From contig VXSB01000026.1 of the NCBI GenBank assembly GCA_009838175.1, positions 1 to 37,997 of the forward strand: a stretch of 37,997 nucleotides of DNA. Reading direction: 5' to 3'. The notes under the pieces were generated by a model. That model was not told where the DNA came from and did not search any database. It was given only the letters and a program-made list of their open reading frames with translations. Shown piece after piece: positions 1 to 7,841 of the stretch (position 1 is the first letter of the stretch; each line of letters begins with the position of its first letter). A program made the position numbers and the translations under genes. Source of the DNA: Chloroflexota bacterium. GTDB taxonomy: Bacteria; Chloroflexota; Dehalococcoidia; Lucifugimonadales; Lucifugimonadaceae.

Positions 1-94
1 CATCGGAAAAGGTTTGCGCACACCCGTCTCGACGCGGCGATTCTTCGTTTTCGTGGCGCTGGTCCGACGAAAGTCGGCTCGGCGCTTAGTTGTT

Positions 95-122
95 ATATTA
101 CTACAGATGTATCGTTTGTCAA
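95..122 (-). promoter_or_regulatory. Sigma-70-like promoter facing out of the left end
   Basis: On the minus strand a perfect -35 TTGACA (122-117) is followed after 16 nt by TAATAT (100-95). An alternative -10, TATAAC, lies slightly further on. Transcription would run leftward out of the window. The arrangement mirrors the promoter at 37757-37785, and both sit next to copies of the same repeat. Confidence 0.5.
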
Positions 123-132
123 GTGCGTTGTT

Positions 133-231
133 GTCTGAACCGGGGATTGCGGGGATTTGCGGATTGGTGGGATTGCCCCGCCCTTTTGTCCCCGTCTCAC
201 CCTCTCCCTGGCCCTCTCCCATCGAGGGAGA
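133..231 (+). repeat. 99-nt dispersed repeat, left copy
   Basis: This stretch matches the reverse complement of 37649-37747 over its whole length, with only about half a dozen differences including two compensating 1-nt indels. Its last third (the CCCTCTCCC-ATCGAGGGAGA part) also occurs at 26778-26813, so it is a dispersed family rather than a single inverted pair. Confidence 0.85.
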
Positions 232-339
232 AGGGATTGCGGGGGGCTTGTCCTCTCCGGTAAAGGAGGGGGGATTTTGCGGCAGGCGGCCCTCTGCTAT
301 CGGGCTACAGGGGATATGCACCACTTCAGACTCCTTTGG

Positions 340-359
340 ATACCCGCGTGCGCGGGTGT
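340..359. repeat. Short hairpin repeat, dRS3-like, degenerate copy
   Basis: This is an imperfect copy of the hairpin ATTCCCGC-N4-GCGGGAAT that recurs at 15707, 17098 and 26843. It lies 24 nt beyond the dgt stop codon and could end transcription of the cmk-plsC-glmS-dgt operon, although no T-run follows. Confidence 0.5.
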
Positions 360-382
360 GATGGGGTTACGCGGAGGTATGG

Positions 383-1501
383 TTAGGTGCGTGGGATGTG
401 GACTCGGCCTTGGTATAGGCCTTGGGTGCTGCCGGGGGAGATTCGTTCTAGGGCGATTATGGCGAACGAGTCGGTCATGCCGGATACGAAGTCGGCGGCG
501 GCGTATTCGGGTTCGATGGAGATGACTCGCATCCATTCGGGTATGTCGTCGAGGTGTTTGCTGTAGTGTTCGTGCATGAGGTGGACGGCGTCGCGGGCGC
601 GGAGTCCTTCGGGGGATTGAGATGTGGGATGGTATACGCGTTCGAACATGAAGTTTCGGAGTTGGGTGGTTACGTCGCGCATGGGTTCGGACATGCGGAT
701 CCAAGGCTTGGCGTTGATTCCAGGGCTCTCTCCGGCGTAGTCCCATGATGCGTCGATGACGTCGACGACCATTGCGTTTAGGCGTGAGGAGTGTGCGTCG
801 CCTAATGCATCTCGGATTTGGATGGGGACATCGGTGGTATGGAGGATGCCGTCGCGTTCGGCATCGGCGAGGTCGTGCGCGAGGTAAGCGATGGCGTCGG
901 AGATGCGGACGATCTGTGCTTCTAAGGACATTCCATCGACGGCTTCGGAGGTGATGAACTTGCCCTCGGGTTTGGAGTGGCGTTTAACGGCCTCGATGAC
1001 GTCGTGTGTCAGATTTAGACCATCGCCGTGTTTTTCGAGGATGGTGAGGGTTCGGACGCCTTGAGCGGCGTGTGTGAAGCCATCTGGGAGACGCTCGTTA
1101 AGGACGTGTTCGCCGATGTGTCCGAATGGTGTGTGCCCGACGTCGTGGGCGAGAGCCGCAGCTTCGACGAGGTCTTCGTTGAGGTTGAGTGCGCGGGCGA
1201 TGGTGCGTCCGACTTGTGAGACTTGCAAGACATGGGTCAGGCGCGTGGTGTAGTGGTCGCCCTGCGGGTTTACGAGGACTTGGCTCTTGTGCTTGAGTCG
1301 TCGGAAGCAGTTGGAGTGGATAATTCGGTCGCGGTCGCGTTGAAAAGCGGCGCGTACGGAGGAGGGATCTTCTTCGCGGTCGCGGGTAGCGTCGGCGGAT
1401 TTTGATGCGAAGGGTGAGAGCGCGGCTTCTCGCTGTTCGATGCGGTGCCTGACGCGCAAGTGACTTGTCTGTAAGTGACCAGCTACCGAGGCATCGCTCA
1501 T
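383..1501 (-). CDS. dgt: dGTP triphosphohydrolase-like HD protein
   Basis: The 372-residue protein is a deoxynucleotide triphosphohydrolase of the HD superfamily, which converts dNTP to deoxynucleoside plus triphosphate. The HD metal site is visible as His90 in TRLTH, His119-Asp120 in LAHDVGHTPFGH, and a later Asp in ISDAIAYLAHD. The RDRDRI and FRRLKHKSQV stretches near residues 55-75 are typical of the bacterial Dgt group. The start codon overlaps the glmS stop codon as ATGA, so translation is probably coupled. It is the last gene of the cmk-plsC-glmS-dgt operon. Length is normal for the shorter class; the exact nucleotide preference cannot be read from the sequence. Confidence 0.93.
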   Translation of the reverse strand: MSDASVAGHLQTSHLRVRHRIEQREAALSPFASKSADATRDREEDPSSVRAAFQRDRDRIIHSNCFRRLKHKSQVLVNPQGDHYTTRLTHVLQVSQVGRTIARALNLNEDLVEAAALAHDVGHTPFGHIGEHVLNERLPDGFTHAAQGVRTLTILEKHGDGLNLTHDVIEAVKRHSKPEGKFITSEAVDGMSLEAQIVRISDAIAYLAHDLADAERDGILHTTDVPIQIRDALGDAHSSRLNAMVVDVIDASWDYAGESPGINAKPWIRMSEPMRDVTTQLRNFMFERVYHPTSQSPEGLRARDAVHLMHEHYSKHLDDIPEWMRVISIEPEYAAADFVSGMTDSFAIIALERISPGSTQGLYQGRVHIPRT

Positions 1502-3336
1502 GCGACGGTCACCGTCTTTGCGAGGTTGCGTGGGCGGTCGGGGTTGTAGCCGCGCGCTATGGCGGTGTGGTAGGCGAGTTGCTGGAGGGGTATGGTCATG
1601 AGGAATGGTGTATGTTCGTCATCGTCGGTGGGGATTGGAATCCATGCGTCGGCTAGGGCTTGAACTTCGATATCGCCATGCTGGGCGAGGGCGATGACTT
1701 CGCCACTGCGGCTCTGTACCTCGTAGATGCTGGTAAGCATCTTGGACCTGAGTTCGCCGTTTTCGGGTACTAGGACGATGACGGGTGTGTTGGGTTGGAT
1801 GAGTGCGTTGATGCCATGTTTCATTTCGGAAGCGGAGCACCCCTCGGCATGGACGTATGCGGTCTCCTTCATCTTGAGGGCGCCTTCCATCGCGATTGGG
1901 AAGAGGTCGCCGCGTCCTAGGATGAGCATGTTTTCGACGTTGATGAACAGATCATGGGCGAGAGCTTCGATTTCGTTTTCCTGCCCCAGAGTGCGGTTTA
2001 TCGCGCCTGGCAGAGAGGCTATTGATTGGACGTGTCGATCAAAATCGAGCTGGCTCAATCGGCCGGCATCGCGCCCCAGTTGCAGTCCCATCATGTATAG
2101 AACCAGCATGGTGTTAATAAACGTCTTGGTAGCGGGAACGGCAACTTCCAGACCTGATCCGATATCGATGGCGACATCGGCCATCCGTGCCGCCTCGCTG
2201 TGAACGTTGGCGGTGACGACGGCGACGGTGCTTCCTACACTCCTCGCCTTCTCAATGGCGGTCAACGTGTCATAAGTTTCGCCAGACTGAGTAACTGCCA
2301 GCAACAGGTCGCGTTCGCCCATCACTGGATCGCGATCGGCCAACTCACCGGCGTATTCGACCGATGTGGGGATCCGAGCCAAACGCTCGATGCGCCGGGC
2401 TCCGGTCATCGCCGCGAAATGCGAAGTGCCCATACCTGCTAATACGATTCGATTCAAGTCAGGTGGCAACAAATCAAGTTCAGGAATGTCGATCCGCTTG
2501 TTGCTGAAGTCGACTCTTCCGCGCAGAGCACCTTGGACAGTCGCAGCCTGCTCGGAAATCTCCTTGTGCATGAAGTGAGCGTGTTCGTTGATCTCAGAAA
2601 TGCGGTTTCCGGCGACCAACTTCACAGATTTTTTTTCGACCAGTTTGCCCGCCACATCGACAATCGTGGCTCCATCGGGACTGATGCGAACCGCTTCACA
2701 GTGATCAATATGTGTCACCGCATTCACGTCGGAAGGCATCGCTGCGGCGTTGCTGGCAAGAATCCAAGCGTCGCTAGACTCGCCCATTATCAAACTGCCG
2801 GCATACCCGATTCTGACGCCCACTACCGCGTCTGGTTCATCTGCAGAGATAGCGAGGATCACCGAAAGTCCCTTTAGACGCCTGCTCGTTTTCTTGGTTG
2901 CGGTGAGCAATGAATCACCCGATTCCATGTGACGAGCGATCAGATGCGAGATCACTTCGGAGTCGGTCTCGGATGCGAATTCGATTCCATCAGCCTCAAG
3001 TCTGCGGCGCAATTTAGCGTGGTTTTCGATGATTCCGTTGTGTGCGATCGATACCTTGCCGTCGTAACTGAGATGTGGATGTGCGTTCGCATCTGTCGGT
3101 GCTCCATGAGTCGCCCAACGAGTATGCCCAATCCCCGTCGTGGCCTGTCCGAACTGACCATTGATCGTCTCTTCCAGAGCGGAAACTCGACCTGCGCGTT
3201 TGATCGTAGTTATCCCGTCGCCGTTTATAGCGGCGATCCCTGCGCTGTCATAGCCTCGGTATTCGAGGTCTCTGAGCGCACGGAGCAGGAAGGTCTTTGC
3301 ATCGCCGTTACCAGCGTAACCCACGATTCCACACAT
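1498..3336 (-). CDS. glmS: Glutamine--fructose-6-phosphate aminotransferase
   Basis: GlmS makes glucosamine-6-phosphate from fructose-6-phosphate and glutamine, the entry step to UDP-GlcNAc and cell-surface sugars. The 612-residue length is standard. The nucleophile Cys2 of the N-terminal glutaminase domain is present (MCGIVGYAG), with GHTRWATHG further on. Two SIS sugar-isomerase domains follow (about 285-610), and the C-terminus carries the conserved RNLAKTVTV with the catalytic Lys. It lies 4 nt after plsC and overlaps dgt by 4 nt. I see no glmS-ribozyme-like leader, and there is no room for one in this operon position. Confidence 0.97.
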   Translation of the reverse strand: MCGIVGYAGNGDAKTFLLRALRDLEYRGYDSAGIAAINGDGITTIKRAGRVSALEETINGQFGQATTGIGHTRWATHGAPTDANAHPHLSYDGKVSIAHNGIIENHAKLRRRLEADGIEFASETDSEVISHLIARHMESGDSLLTATKKTSRRLKGLSVILAISADEPDAVVGVRIGYAGSLIMGESSDAWILASNAAAMPSDVNAVTHIDHCEAVRISPDGATIVDVAGKLVEKKSVKLVAGNRISEINEHAHFMHKEISEQAATVQGALRGRVDFSNKRIDIPELDLLPPDLNRIVLAGMGTSHFAAMTGARRIERLARIPTSVEYAGELADRDPVMGERDLLLAVTQSGETYDTLTAIEKARSVGSTVAVVTANVHSEAARMADVAIDIGSGLEVAVPATKTFINTMLVLYMMGLQLGRDAGRLSQLDFDRHVQSIASLPGAINRTLGQENEIEALAHDLFINVENMLILGRGDLFPIAMEGALKMKETAYVHAEGCSASEMKHGINALIQPNTPVIVLVPENGELRSKMLTSIYEVQSRSGEVIALAQHGDIEVQALADAWIPIPTDDDEHTPFLMTIPLQQLAYHTAIARGYNPDRPRNLAKTVTVA

Positions 3337-3340
3337 GTTT

Positions 3341-4099
3341 TTAGACTGATCTTCTGCTTGTTGGCGATGAGATGGTGGCGGTGCGTGCTTGTGGTCCAGA
3401 TGCTGTAGGGTGACGGTCTTCGATCGAAGTTGTCAATTCGAAACTGTTGGACACTTTGTCGGCGAAGATGCCACGACGTTCGGGCGGCAGGTTAATCGCC
3501 ACTCTTGTCATGATCTCCTGGGTGGCATGTTCGAGCGTGGCGCGATCGGATATGTCGGTGGAAACCTTGAATGGTTCTCCGACCGAGACTCGGATTTTGG
3601 CGATAGGCATTAACACTTTCAGGATATTTTGCAGGTTGTCGGTTCCGTACATTCCGATCGGCACCAGCGTTGCTCCAGATTGAGTGGCTAGAAGTGCGGT
3701 TCCGATGTGTGACTTTTTCAATCCTTCGAGATTGCGGCTACGAGTACCTTCCGGGAACATCACGACGGCGCGTCGATGAGCGAGCATGGCTCTTGCCCAA
3801 CGTAGAGCGTGAAGGTCGGCGGAGTATCGGCTGACTGGATATGCGCCCCATCCTTTGAGTAGGAATGTGAAGAGGGGATTGTTGAAGAGTTCTCGCTTGG
3901 CTAGGAACAGTGCTCGGCGTGGGAGCAGGGACGCGACGATTGGTGGGTCCAGATTTGCCAGATGATTGCTGACGTAGATGACGGGACCATCGACCTTCAA
4001 GCGTTCTCGGTGCTGGACCTCGATATCGGCGAACATGGCCAAGGTGCCGCGGAAGGCGGTGTTGCAGAAGGGAAAGAACCATTGTCGGTTGGGTTTCAA
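3341..4099 (-). CDS. plsC: 1-acyl-sn-glycerol-3-phosphate acyltransferase
   Basis: A 252-residue PlsC-family acyltransferase that would add the second acyl chain to lysophosphatidic acid at the membrane. The catalytic NHxxxxD motif is at residues 45-51 (NHLANLD) and the glycerol-phosphate-binding FPEGTR at 115-120. The N-terminal hydrophobic segment is short. The last 30 or so residues are polar and low in complexity. Its start overlaps the cmk stop by 4 nt; the cmk-plsC neighbourhood is common in many bacteria and supports the call. Confidence 0.93.
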   Translation of the reverse strand: MKPNRQWFFPFCNTAFRGTLAMFADIEVQHRERLKVDGPVIYVSNHLANLDPPIVASLLPRRALFLAKRELFNNPLFTFLLKGWGAYPVSRYSADLHALRWARAMLAHRRAVVMFPEGTRSRNLEGLKKSHIGTALLATQSGATLVPIGMYGTDNLQNILKVLMPIAKIRVSVGEPFKVSTDISDRATLEHATQEIMTRVAINLPPERRGIFADKVSNSFELTTSIEDRHPTASGPQARTATISSPTSRRSV

Positions 4100-4827
4100 G
4101 CGGTCTGCCCTCCTGCGATCATTGGAGCGGCGGCTTGGTCGGCGTTGGACTGGATTAGAGCGAGGATTTCTTCGACGACTTCTTCGGCGGTCAGATTGTC
4201 GGTGGGGATAATGATCGCGTCTTCTGCTGGGCGCAAGGGTGAGTCTTCGCGGTTGGAGTCGATTTGGTCGCGGCGTTGGATGGATTGGAGGACCTGTTGA
4301 TATGACTGACGATCGGCATTGCCATCTGAATCATTGGTTCTACGATCCGCGCGAGTTGCTGCCGACGCTGTGAGATAGACCTTTATGGATGCATCGGCGA
4401 GAACGACAGTGCCGATGTCTCGTCCGGCCATGACGATTGGTCCGGCGCTTGCGATACTGCGCTGCTGCCGTACGAGCGCGCGTCGTAAGGCCGGGATTGC
4501 GGATATTGGCGAGACCTTGAAGTTGACTTCGTCGGAGTAGAGAAGGTCGGTGATGTCTTTTCCGTCAGCGAACAGTCGCCAATCGCCGCTTTCGTCTTGA
4601 TTCACCGAGAAGCTGGTGCTGGCGGCGATGTTTTGAACTGCGTCGAGGTCTTTGGCGGAGACTCGGTTTTTGATAGTGAGGTGGGTAACAGCACGATACA
4701 TCATTCCGGTGTCGAGGAAACTGGAGCCCAACCGCTCGGCTAGCATGGCGCCCACCGTCGATTTTCCGGAAGCCGATGGGCCATCCAATGCGATCTGCAT
4801 GGGCGCGGCGTTCTGGTTGGGGTTCAT
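4096..4827 (-). CDS. cmk: Cytidylate kinase
   Basis: The 243-residue protein phosphorylates CMP and dCMP to the diphosphates. The P-loop GPSASGKS is at residues 16-23, followed by LDTGMMYRAVT and, near residue 130, AGRDIGTVV, both family signatures. It is slightly longer than usual because of an N-terminal extension of about ten residues and a polar tail. It is the first gene of the operon with plsC, glmS and dgt. A TATAAT on the minus strand at 4940-4945 may be its -10 element, but no convincing -35 accompanies it. Confidence 0.95.
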   Translation of the reverse strand: MNPNQNAAPMQIALDGPSASGKSTVGAMLAERLGSSFLDTGMMYRAVTHLTIKNRVSAKDLDAVQNIAASTSFSVNQDESGDWRLFADGKDITDLLYSDEVNFKVSPISAIPALRRALVRQQRSIASAGPIVMAGRDIGTVVLADASIKVYLTASAATRADRRTNDSDGNADRQSYQQVLQSIQRRDQIDSNREDSPLRPAEDAIIIPTDNLTAEEVVEEILALIQSNADQAAAPMIAGGQTA

Positions 4828-5073
4828 GATCGGTTGATGATCGCCTAGGGAGCGCCTGCTGGCACCTCGGGGACCGGATATTGCGCTTCAACACGCGTTG
4901 ATGGGAAGGGTTTTCGATCCTCCGCGAAACTAGTATTCGATTATAGACAGCAAGTGTGAACGCTTGCTTTGCGGTCGATTTCCACAGGTCAAGAGAATGG
5001 GGATTCGAGCGCGAATTGTTACAGGTCAAAAGAGTATGGACGGATTCGCGTTGCTACGTGACGCGCTAACCAA

Positions 5074-5670
5074 GTGATGAACGGTCTTGACGGAATATTC
5101 ATCCTCACGATCCTGCTACTAGCTTTTTGGGGTTTTCAGGTAGGGGTATTGGGGACTGCGATCTGGTTAGTGGCGGCGTATGGGGCGATTGTTCTGGGCG
5201 CTCAACTGGCGGGGCGGGTTGTTCCACTACTTGGTTTCCCGGCCAACTACACGTCGATCGCGACGACTGTCGGCTATATCATCGTTTCGGCGTTGGTCGG
5301 AATTCTGGCGCGATCGGTGTCTTCGAGTGTGCGAGCGATGATCAACGTTACTCCGTTGAGGTGGGTGAATGATATCGGTGGTGGGTTACTAGGCGGAGTT
5401 GTGGGAATTGTCTTGGTCACGGCTGTGATCGTAGCAGCGGCGGCCTTCACCTACGTGGTGCCTGAAGGTGCTTTGGAGTACGGCGGAGTATCGTACTCGG
5501 TATCGTATTCGCAGATCTATCTTTACGATGCACCGAGGTCGTGGTTGGACGAACAGTTGACGGGCTCGTTGGTGGTTGAGATTATTTCGGGACTGCGGGG
5601 AATCATTGTTCCGTTTGCGCCGAACGAGGTCGGTGTGGCAGTGGATGTTCTTTTCTCGCGAGTGAATTGA
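5074..5670 (+). CDS. CvpA family membrane protein
   Basis: The 198-residue protein has hydrophobic segments at about 8-30, 35-50, 60-80 and 100-125, then a polar C-terminal domain. The N-terminus (LDGIFILTILLLAFWGFQVG) and the Gly-rich fourth segment (GGGLLGGVVGIVLV) fit the CvpA family, whose E. coli member is linked to colicin V production and purF expression. The molecular function is not known. Two consecutive ATG codons (5074, 5077) make the start uncertain by one residue. Confidence 0.75.
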   Translation: MMNGLDGIFILTILLLAFWGFQVGVLGTAIWLVAAYGAIVLGAQLAGRVVPLLGFPANYTSIATTVGYIIVSALVGILARSVSSSVRAMINVTPLRWVNDIGGGLLGGVVGIVLVTAVIVAAAAFTYVVPEGALEYGGVSYSVSYSQIYLYDAPRSWLDEQLTGSLVVEIISGLRGIIVPFAPNEVGVAVDVLFSRVN

Positions 5671-5707
5671 TCAAATGGTCGGACGGGCTGTTGAGCGTAA
5701 TGGTTTG

Positions 5708-5737
5708 TTGGCTCAAGTAGACTTTTGCGGCTATAGA
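5708..5737 (+). promoter_or_regulatory. Sigma-70-like promoter ahead of the HNH gene
   Basis: TTGGCT (5708-5713) and TATAGA (5732-5737) are separated by 18 nt. The -10 box ends three nucleotides before the ATG at 5741, so a start at that ATG would need a nearly leaderless mRNA. If the mRNA starts a few nucleotides later, the ATG at 5768 would be used instead. Confidence 0.45.
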
Positions 5738-5740
5738 ATT

Positions 5741-6304
5741 ATGAGTACTGTGAGTGATCAAGCGTTAATGCTGATACGTTCTCGGGTGTTGGTGCTGAAC
5801 CAGAACTATCAGCCACTTAACATCTGCGACGTGCGCCGCGCCGTTTCGCTACTTGGCAAAGGCAAAGCCGAAACGGTTCAACACGGTGTCGAATACATCC
5901 ACACCGTCTCGCGCATGTTCGAGCGTCCCGAGGTGATTCGTCTCGTGTATATGGTTCGGAAGCCTCTGCATCGTCGGAAGCTCTCTCGGCGGGAGGTTTT
6001 TCAGCGGGATGGATATTCGTGCCAGTACTGTGGGAAGCGAAGCACGCAGTTGACGCTGGACCATGTGATACCGCGTTGCAAGGGCGGTCAGCACACGTGG
6101 GAGAACGTTGTTACGGCGTGCCAGCGGTGCAATCATCGGAAGGCGGGTTCGACTCCGCGCGAGGCGGGCATGTCGTTGAGGGTTCAGCCGCGTGAGCCGC
6201 GTCCGAATCCGTATGCGGGTTTCAGCGCTGACCGAGTGGATCCGGCGTGGCTTCCATTCATGCCTTGGCTGGCGAAGCAGCCGTTGCCAACGGCGGCGGG
6301 TTAG
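5741..6304 (+). CDS. HNH endonuclease family protein
   Basis: A 187-residue protein with one C-terminal HNH module. Zinc-knuckle pairs lie at Cys94/Cys97 and Cys127/Cys130, with Asp107-His108 (LDHVIPR), Asn122 (WENVV) and NHRK at 131-134. The N-terminal part (VLVLNQNYQPLNI) is typical of a widespread HNH group found in Chloroflexota, Actinobacteria and Cyanobacteria, whose cellular role is unclear. I chose the ATG at 5741 because a -10-like TATAGA sits immediately upstream and the further-upstream frame looks unrelated; 5768 is an alternative. The stop overlaps the end of the convergent neighbour by 4 nt. Confidence 0.85.
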   Translation: MSTVSDQALMLIRSRVLVLNQNYQPLNICDVRRAVSLLGKGKAETVQHGVEYIHTVSRMFERPEVIRLVYMVRKPLHRRKLSRREVFQRDGYSCQYCGKRSTQLTLDHVIPRCKGGQHTWENVVTACQRCNHRKAGSTPREAGMSLRVQPREPRPNPYAGFSADRVDPAWLPFMPWLAKQPLPTAAG

Positions 6305-6675
6305 TTTTCGGCACCGTTTCGGCGGTCGATCAATTCGACCATACGATTGACGAACACGTTGACACTGTCGCGATGCTCTTTAACGTCCTCATTCTCTAAA
6401 AACCCGTGATAGAAGTTGGCGTGCAATATTTCAGCACTTGAGAATAGCGGACGCAACACAGGGTCATTGAAATCTTCACCGAAGTGTCCGACTGATCTAA
6501 CCATCGCCCGGTGACCGCTCTGTTTGATTTCGCGGCGATGCATCTCTGCGATGACGACGTGCGATGCCGCGCCCCAAAGCTTTTCTGAAGCTTGGAACAC
6601 ATCGCCATCCTCGAGTTCCCTGTCGGCGTCGACGAGGAATTGCTTTGCAAGTTGGATGTGATCGGTGGCCAGCAT
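6301..6675 (-). CDS. PaREP1/HEPN-like helical protein
   Basis: A 124-residue, largely helical protein. The ASEKLWGAASHVV segment (residues 29-41), preceded by AKQFLVDADRELEDGD, resembles the PaREP1 family, known mainly from thermophilic archaea and scattered bacteria and related to HEPN-fold proteins. No HEPN catalytic RxxxxH is evident, although an RAMVRSVGH stretch is present. I see no partner nucleotidyltransferase next to it. It is convergent with and overlaps the HNH gene by 4 nt. Function unknown. Confidence 0.7.
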   Translation of the reverse strand: MLATDHIQLAKQFLVDADRELEDGDVFQASEKLWGAASHVVIAEMHRREIKQSGHRAMVRSVGHFGEDFNDPVLRPLFSSAEILHANFYHGFLENEDVKEHRDSVNVFVNRMVELIDRRNGAEN

Positions 6676-6743
6676 TCTTAGAGGTATGTATCGTTTTGTG
6701 AAAATCCCGTTGCTGTCATTCTATCTCTGTCTGAATATAGATC

Positions 6744-7841
6744 TCACGCAACTGTCGGCGTCTCAAGCATCATAGCGTCGAAGGCGAGTTGAGGGTAGCC
6801 GTTGGACATCAGGGCGTCGCGAGTGTTTTGGGCGGATGATGTGGCCCGGGCGATGTCTTCGGTGGTGAGTTTATTGGCGAGGTCCGACAACTCTTCGATA
6901 CGGTCGCCGAAGACGATGTGTTGATTCAGTTCGTTCTGGAGCATGGCGATGTCGCGGAGTATCTCGAGCCAGCGTGCGATCTCATCGAGCGCTGACATGC
7001 GATCACGGCGAAATTCTCGGGTCATCTCGAAGGCGTAGTCGAAGCGGTCGGGGAGATCGGCTCTGATGACACCGATGATGCGGGATGCGGACTGCTTTCG
7101 GGCGTCGATGAGCGAAGGGTCGTTTAACGCGGCGAGCGCCCATCCGGGAGCGCCCATCGACATTTTCGCGAGGGTTTGAGCCTCGGCCTGCGGTACACTG
7201 TGGTGTTCGATAAGTGCCTCGGCAATGGCTTCGGGTGGCACGGATCGCAGTCTCACCAAGTGGCACCGTGAAGCGATGGTCTCCGGCACCAATTCTGCTG
7301 AAGGTGCCGTAAGGATGATGTGGACGCTGCTGGGCGGTTCTTCGAGCGTCTTCAGGAGCGCGTTGGCGGCATCTGGGGACATGCGGTTTGCTTCGTCAAT
7401 GATGAAGACCTTGACGCGTCCTTCGTAGGGTTCGAGTATGGCGTCAGACTGGAGGTCCTTGATCAAGTCGATGCCTAACATGGTTCGGCGTTGGGCTGCT
7501 TGCGGGTCGGCGTCTTTCGATGTCTGAGTTGCGGATGTGATGATCTGAACGTCGGCGAAGTTGGAGCGTGCGATGCGGTCGCAGGCGGAGCATTGACCGC
7601 ATGGCGGGTCGGGTTGCAGATCACTCCAACCCGGTGCAGCTATGTCTTGGGCGTTGCAGTTGAGGGCTCTGGCGAAGTCGATGGCCAGAGTGCGTTTGCC
7701 GACGCGGTTCGGGCCAGTGAATAGGTATGCGTGGGATACTCGCTGCTGCTTGATGGCACCGTTGAGCAGTGTTATCGCCGCCCGATTTCCGATCGTCTGC
7801 CACTGGCCGCTCGATCCAACATCTGTCGATGCGGTGAGCAT
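6744..7841 (-). CDS. holB: DNA polymerase III delta-prime subunit
   Basis: A 365-residue clamp-loader protein. It has a P-loop-like GPNRVGKRT (43-51), a zinc-binding cluster with Cys81, Cys84 and Cys87 (CGQCSAC) plus an upstream Cys near 62, and the DEANRMSPDAANALLKTLEEPP segment typical of delta-prime and gamma/tau near residues 150-170. Absence of a long C-terminal tau extension favours delta-prime over DnaX. Its ATG shares one nucleotide with the lysA stop (TAATG), so it should be co-translated with lysA. Confidence 0.93.
   Translation of the reverse strand: MLTASTDVGSSGQWQTIGNRAAITLLNGAIKQQRVSHAYLFTGPNRVGKRTLAIDFARALNCNAQDIAAPGWSDLQPDPPCGQCSACDRIARSNFADVQIITSATQTSKDADPQAAQRRTMLGIDLIKDLQSDAILEPYEGRVKVFIIDEANRMSPDAANALLKTLEEPPSSVHIILTAPSAELVPETIASRCHLVRLRSVPPEAIAEALIEHHSVPQAEAQTLAKMSMGAPGWALAALNDPSLIDARKQSASRIIGVIRADLPDRFDYAFEMTREFRRDRMSALDEIARWLEILRDIAMLQNELNQHIVFGDRIEELSDLANKLTTEDIARATSSAQNTRDALMSNGYPQLAFDAMMLETPTVA

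Larger units (their letters stand above)
1..382. other. Intergenic region made of stacked dispersed repeats
   Basis: I find no credible gene here; the open frames across it are translations of repeat DNA. It holds, left to right, a leftward promoter-like pair (95-122), a 99-nt repeat (133-231) whose inverted copy lies at the other end of the window, a GC-rich tract, and a small hairpin repeat (340-359) just past the dgt stop codon. The gene served by the leftward promoter would lie outside the window. Confidence 0.7.

Noticed and set aside
157..525. Open frames over the left-end repeats
   Set aside because: The peptides are translations of dispersed repeats and recur at the other repeat sites.
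3300..3345. glmS ribozyme or riboswitch
   Set aside because: Only 4 nt separate plsC from glmS, so there is no leader to hold one.
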